A stretch of DNA of 25,935 bases from an uncultured Mycoplasmatota bacterium (GTDB lineage: Bacteria; Bacillota_I; Bacilli_A; RF39; UBA660). Made by a program: the position numbers and the translations under genes. Shown here piece by piece: positions 22,969 to 25,935 of the stretch. Every line of letters begins with the position of its first letter. The stretch's first letter is position 1. The notes beneath the pieces were generated by a model. It was not told where the DNA came from, searched no databases, and saw only the letters and a list, made by a program, of their open reading frames with translations. The stretch is taken from positions 1 through 25,935 of the forward strand of contig URZL01000011.1 in the NCBI GenBank assembly GCA_900552335.1, given 5' to 3'.

Positions 22969-25467
22969 ATGCAAAAAATAATAAGCAAAATTGAAGATTA
23001 TTCACTAGAATATATGATGGAAAAAAGCTTTGCCAGATATTCAAAAAGTATTATTCAAGATAGGGCTCTTCCAGATGTTAGAGATGGATTAAAACCAGTT
23101 CAAAGAAGAATTCTATATGGAATGTACATAGAAGGTCATACTTATGACAAGCCACCTGTAAAGTCTGCTAGAAGTGTAGGAGATATCATGGGAAAATTTC
23201 ACCCACATGGTGATTCTTCTATTTATGATGCTATGGTTCGTATGAGTCAATGGTGGAAACAAAATGAATGCTACATTGATATGCAAGGTAATAATGGTTC
23301 AATGGATGGTGATGGAGCAGCTGCTATGCGTTATACAGAGGCAAGACTATCCAAAATTTCCAATGAATTGATGAAAGATATTAAAAGAGGAACTGTTGAT
23401 TTTGTTCCAAATTTTGATGATTCTAGAAAAGAGCCCCTTGTTTTACCTGCTAAATATCCAAACTTACTAGTAAATGGTGCGGTTGGTATTAGTGCTGGTT
23501 ATGCTACTAATATTCCTCCTCATAATTTAGGAGAAGTAATTGATGCAACGATTAAAAGAATTGATAGTCCATCTTGCTATTTAGAAACGATTATGGACAT
23601 CGTAAAAGGGCCGGATTTTCCAACTGGTGGAATTGTAGAAGGAAAGAAAGGTATTTATGATGCTTTTAAGACGGGAAGAGGAAAAATTGTTGTTAAGTCA
23701 AAATATGAAGTAATAGAGGAAAAAAATAAAAAAAGCATTATTATTTCACAAATACCATTTGATATTAATAAATTGGCTCTGGTTTCTAAAATGTGTGAAA
23801 TTAAAATTGATAAAAAAATTGATGGCATAATAGACATTAGAGATGAATCAGACAGACAAGATCCAGTTCGCATTGTTATTGAAATAAAAAAAGATGCAGA
23901 TCCAACTTTTATTATGAACTATTTTTATAAAAATACGGATTTAATGATCAACTATAATTATAATATGGTGGCAATTATTAATAAAAGACCAGTTACTATA
24001 GGCATTTTAGGTATATTAGATGCTTATATTTCTCATTTAAGAGAGGTTATTGTTAGAAGAACAAAGTTTGATCTAGAATTCAATAAAAATGAATTACATA
24101 TTGTAGAAGGTTTAATTAAAGCTTTATCTATTTTAGATGAAGTAATTCGTGTCATTCGTTCTAGTAAGGATAAAACAGATGCAATCAATAATTTAGTAAA
24201 AGAATTTGACTTTACTTTTAAACAAGCGGAAGCTATCGTAGTATTGCAGTTATATCGTCTTACTAACACCGATGTCACAGAATTAGAAGAAAAAGCAAAA
24301 AATTTGAATGTCGTTATTGCTGCTTTAGAAGCAATTTTGAGTGATGAAAATAGATTAAAATCAGTTATGAAGGAAGAATTAAAAGAGATTAAGAAAAACT
24401 ATGCTACAGAAAGAAAAACAGAAATTAGAGATGAAGTAGAAGAAATTAAAATTGATACCGTTAGCATGATACCAAAAGAAGATGTTGTTGTTATTATTAC
24501 AAAAGAAGGTTATGTAAAACGAGTTTCCTTAAGAAGTTATGATAAAGATTCTGAAACAATTGTAAAAGATGGAGATTATGTTATTGGAAGGTATAAAATT
24601 TCTACTTTAGATACCATTTTGATTTTTACAAATAAAGGCAATTATTTATACGTTCCTGTTTTTGAATTACCAGATTTAAAATGGAAAGAATTAGGCAAAC
24701 ACATCAGTAATATTATTACATTATCTTCGGATGAAATGATTGTTGCTGCTTTCCCAGTTTACCATTTTGAAGATGATTTATATATTACTATTTTCACTAA
24801 AAATGGTATGGCAAAAAGGACAAAATTGAATGAATTTGTAGTACAAAGATATTCTAAACCAATTAGTTCCATTAAGTTAAAAGATAATGATGAAGTAGTA
24901 AGCGTAGATATGAGTAATGATCCATTTACTTTTATTGTTACAAAAAGTGGATATGCCTTAACTTATAAAACAGATGAAATTCCAGTTGTTGGTGTAAAAG
25001 CAGGTGGCGTAAAAGCAATTACTTTAAAAAATGATGAAGTAATTAGTGGTATACTATATAATGAACATTCTGAATATTTAACAATTATAACAGATAAGAA
25101 GACTGCAAAACGTGTAAAACTACAAGAATTTGAATTAACTTCTAGGGCTAGAAGAGGGGTACAAGTAGTTCGTGAAGTAAAGACAAATCCATATGCTATT
25201 ATGAAGGCCTTTATTATTCATTATAAAGAAATGTTGTTTGTTAAAACTGCAAGTGAAGTAATTGAAATGAAATTAACAGAAATTCCAATTGCAGATCGCG
25301 TTTCAACTGGAAGCAGTATTGCTAAAACTAAAATTTTAGATGTTTATCCTAAAATTGATTTAAGGGAAGAAATCAAAGAAGAAAAACATGAAAAAGAAAA
25401 TATTTCTTTAGAAGAAATTGATAAAAAAATGATGACTATTGATGATTTTTTAGACAATTTGGAATAA
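22969..25467 (+). CDS. parC: DNA topoisomerase IV subunit A
   Basis: ParC with ParE unlinks sister chromosomes. The protein has 832 residues. The cleavage-rejoining part shows LPDVRDGLKPVQRRILYGM, HPHGDSSIYDAM (Ser83 and Asp87, not altered to the common resistance substitutions) and the DNA-linking Tyr122 in AAAMRYTEARL. GNNGSMDGD favours ParC over GyrA. The C-terminal third from about 490 is a GyrA/ParC-type beta-propeller DNA-wrapping domain with repeated blades (VVVIITKEGYVKRVS, LYITIFTKNGMAKRT, TFIVTKSGYALTY). The C-terminal tail is acidic and Lys-rich. parE is not within the window upstream, unlike the usual parE-parC pair. The ribosome site is weak (GGTGATGG). Confidence 0.93.
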   Translation: MQKIISKIEDYSLEYMMEKSFARYSKSIIQDRALPDVRDGLKPVQRRILYGMYIEGHTYDKPPVKSARSVGDIMGKFHPHGDSSIYDAMVRMSQWWKQNECYIDMQGNNGSMDGDGAAAMRYTEARLSKISNELMKDIKRGTVDFVPNFDDSRKEPLVLPAKYPNLLVNGAVGISAGYATNIPPHNLGEVIDATIKRIDSPSCYLETIMDIVKGPDFPTGGIVEGKKGIYDAFKTGRGKIVVKSKYEVIEEKNKKSIIISQIPFDINKLALVSKMCEIKIDKKIDGIIDIRDESDRQDPVRIVIEIKKDADPTFIMNYFYKNTDLMINYNYNMVAIINKRPVTIGILGILDAYISHLREVIVRRTKFDLEFNKNELHIVEGLIKALSILDEVIRVIRSSKDKTDAINNLVKEFDFTFKQAEAIVVLQLYRLTNTDVTELEEKAKNLNVVIAALEAILSDENRLKSVMKEELKEIKKNYATERKTEIRDEVEEIKIDTVSMIPKEDVVVIITKEGYVKRVSLRSYDKDSETIVKDGDYVIGRYKISTLDTILIFTNKGNYLYVPVFELPDLKWKELGKHISNIITLSSDEMIVAAFPVYHFEDDLYITIFTKNGMAKRTKLNEFVVQRYSKPISSIKLKDNDEVVSVDMSNDPFTFIVTKSGYALTYKTDEIPVVGVKAGGVKAITLKNDEVISGILYNEHSEYLTIITDKKTAKRVKLQEFELTSRARRGVQVVREVKTNPYAIMKAFIIHYKEMLFVKTASEVIEMKLTEIPIADRVSTGSSIAKTKILDVYPKIDLREEIKEEKHEKENISLEEIDKKMMTIDDFLDNLE

Positions 25468-25516
25468 TAGTTGCCAAGAAAAGTAGGATATAGTAAAATA
25501 ACAAAAGGAGGTTATT

Positions 25517-25735
25517 ATGGAATTTTTATTTGATATATTAAAAATTTTAGGTGGTTTAATTATTGGTGTAGTGATTGGCTTTTTAATCGCTAAAAAATAT
25601 ATGAAAAAGTATATGAAACAAAATCCACCTATTAATGAACAAATGATTAAAACAATGATGATGCAAATGGGTAGAACACCTAGTCAAAAGCAGGTAAATC
25701 AAATGATGAAACAGATGAATAAATTTATGGATTAA
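25517..25735 (+). CDS. YneF-like UPF0154 membrane protein
   Basis: The 72-residue protein has one N-terminal membrane helix ([20 protein letters not shown]) and a short basic, Met-rich cytoplasmic tail with [28 protein letters not shown], the signature of UPF0154/YneF. Its function is unknown. AAAGGAGG precedes the ATG and it lies 49 nt after parC. Confidence 0.9.
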   Translation: MEFLFDILKILGGLIIGVVIGFLIAKKYMKKYMKQNPPINEQMIKTMMMQMGRTPSQKQVNQMMKQMNKFMD

Positions 25736-25757
25736 AGTACATTGGTACTTTTTTCTT
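25734..25757 (+). terminator. Terminator of yneF
   Basis: AAAGTAC (25734-25740) and GTACTTT (25745-25751) form a 7-bp stem with loop ATTG, followed by T-rich sequence. Confidence 0.85.
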
Positions 25758-25857
25758 TTCTGAATTTATTCATAAAAGATTTGAATTTTAATTATAACTT
25801 TGATAAGATAGATGTATAAATAAAAATAGTAGTAATAAAACAATAAAATAGTAAAAT

Positions 25858-25895
25858 AAAAAGGTAAAATGGGATCACTATTTTACCTTTTTTGT
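25858..25895. terminator. Long AT-rich terminator hairpin near the window end
   Basis: AAAAAGGTAAAAT (25858-25870) pairs with ATTTTACCTTTTT (25880-25892), 13 bp around a 9-nt loop. T-runs on both strands make it bidirectional, so it may serve a converging gene beyond the window. The stretch 25758-25857 before it is AT-rich with no gene I can support. Confidence 0.8.
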
Positions 25896-25935
25896 AGTTT
25901 GAAGAAATGATTTTGATGTGATAGATTTGTTACTA

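Noticed and set aside
22969..25467. GyrA instead of ParC
   Set aside because: GNNGSMDGD, the length and the yneF neighbour favour ParC; GyrA usually reads GNFGSVDGD. Without its partner gene in view a small doubt remains.
1..25935. CRISPR array, tRNA or rRNA genes, T-box leader before argS
   Set aside because: No regularly spaced repeats or cloverleaf/rRNA signatures were noticed, and the argS operon leader is only about 16 nt.

Overview
The window is AT-rich, with compact operons and the standard bacterial code (TGA is a stop throughout). Core genes point to a low-GC Firmicute of class Bacilli: an RNA polymerase delta subunit (RpoE) behind argS and a YwiB-like gene, EzrA, a YneF/UPF0154 protein next to parC, and an RmuC homologue. 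Three Spo0A-box-like sites upstream of an orphan sensor kinase suggest a spore-former or a relative of one. I cannot name the species; a gut-associated Bacilli lineage is a guess.

Region 1 (1-2565) is a diversity-generating retroelement (DGR). The window opens inside the 3' end of its target gene, whose last 145 coding bases (variable region, VR, 51-195) are a near-copy of a non-coding template repeat (TR, 417-561). All 13 differences fall on TR adenines and none of the 113 non-A positions differs, which is the mark of adenine-specific mutagenic retrohoming. A hairpin follows the VR directly. Behind the TR come a predicted terminator, a small MutS-like protein, an Avd-like helical protein and a DGR-type reverse transcriptase (YMDD, IGNYTSQ).

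Region 2 (2566-4145) is a small accessory patch. An Rpn-type PD-(D/E)XK gene survives only as a head (2613-2852) and probably a tail (4078-4131), with an intact DUF1016/YhcG-type nuclease gene lying between them.

Region 3 (4218-13263) is mostly housekeeping. It runs ywiB-like, argS, rpoE, a CmpB-type membrane protein, a convergent VanY-like carboxypeptidase, a membrane histidine kinase, and then a chain of glycosyltransferase, VTT/DedA-type membrane protein, unknown 415-residue protein and rmuC. A strong two-way terminator separates rmuC from the converging rpsD.

Region 4 (13266-20810) holds rpsD with a structured leader, ezrA with a small lipoprotein, a G10 homopolymer next to a prepilin-like gene, clpP, a TGS-domain uridine-kinase-like gene and gapA. 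Region 5 (20811-25935) holds a 17-codon prepilin remnant, a large HExxH lipoprotein, parC, yneF and terminators. No tRNA, rRNA or CRISPR array was seen.

The most notable system is the DGR with its MutS-like accessory. Next are the possible phase-variable pilin switch and the Spo0A-box cluster.
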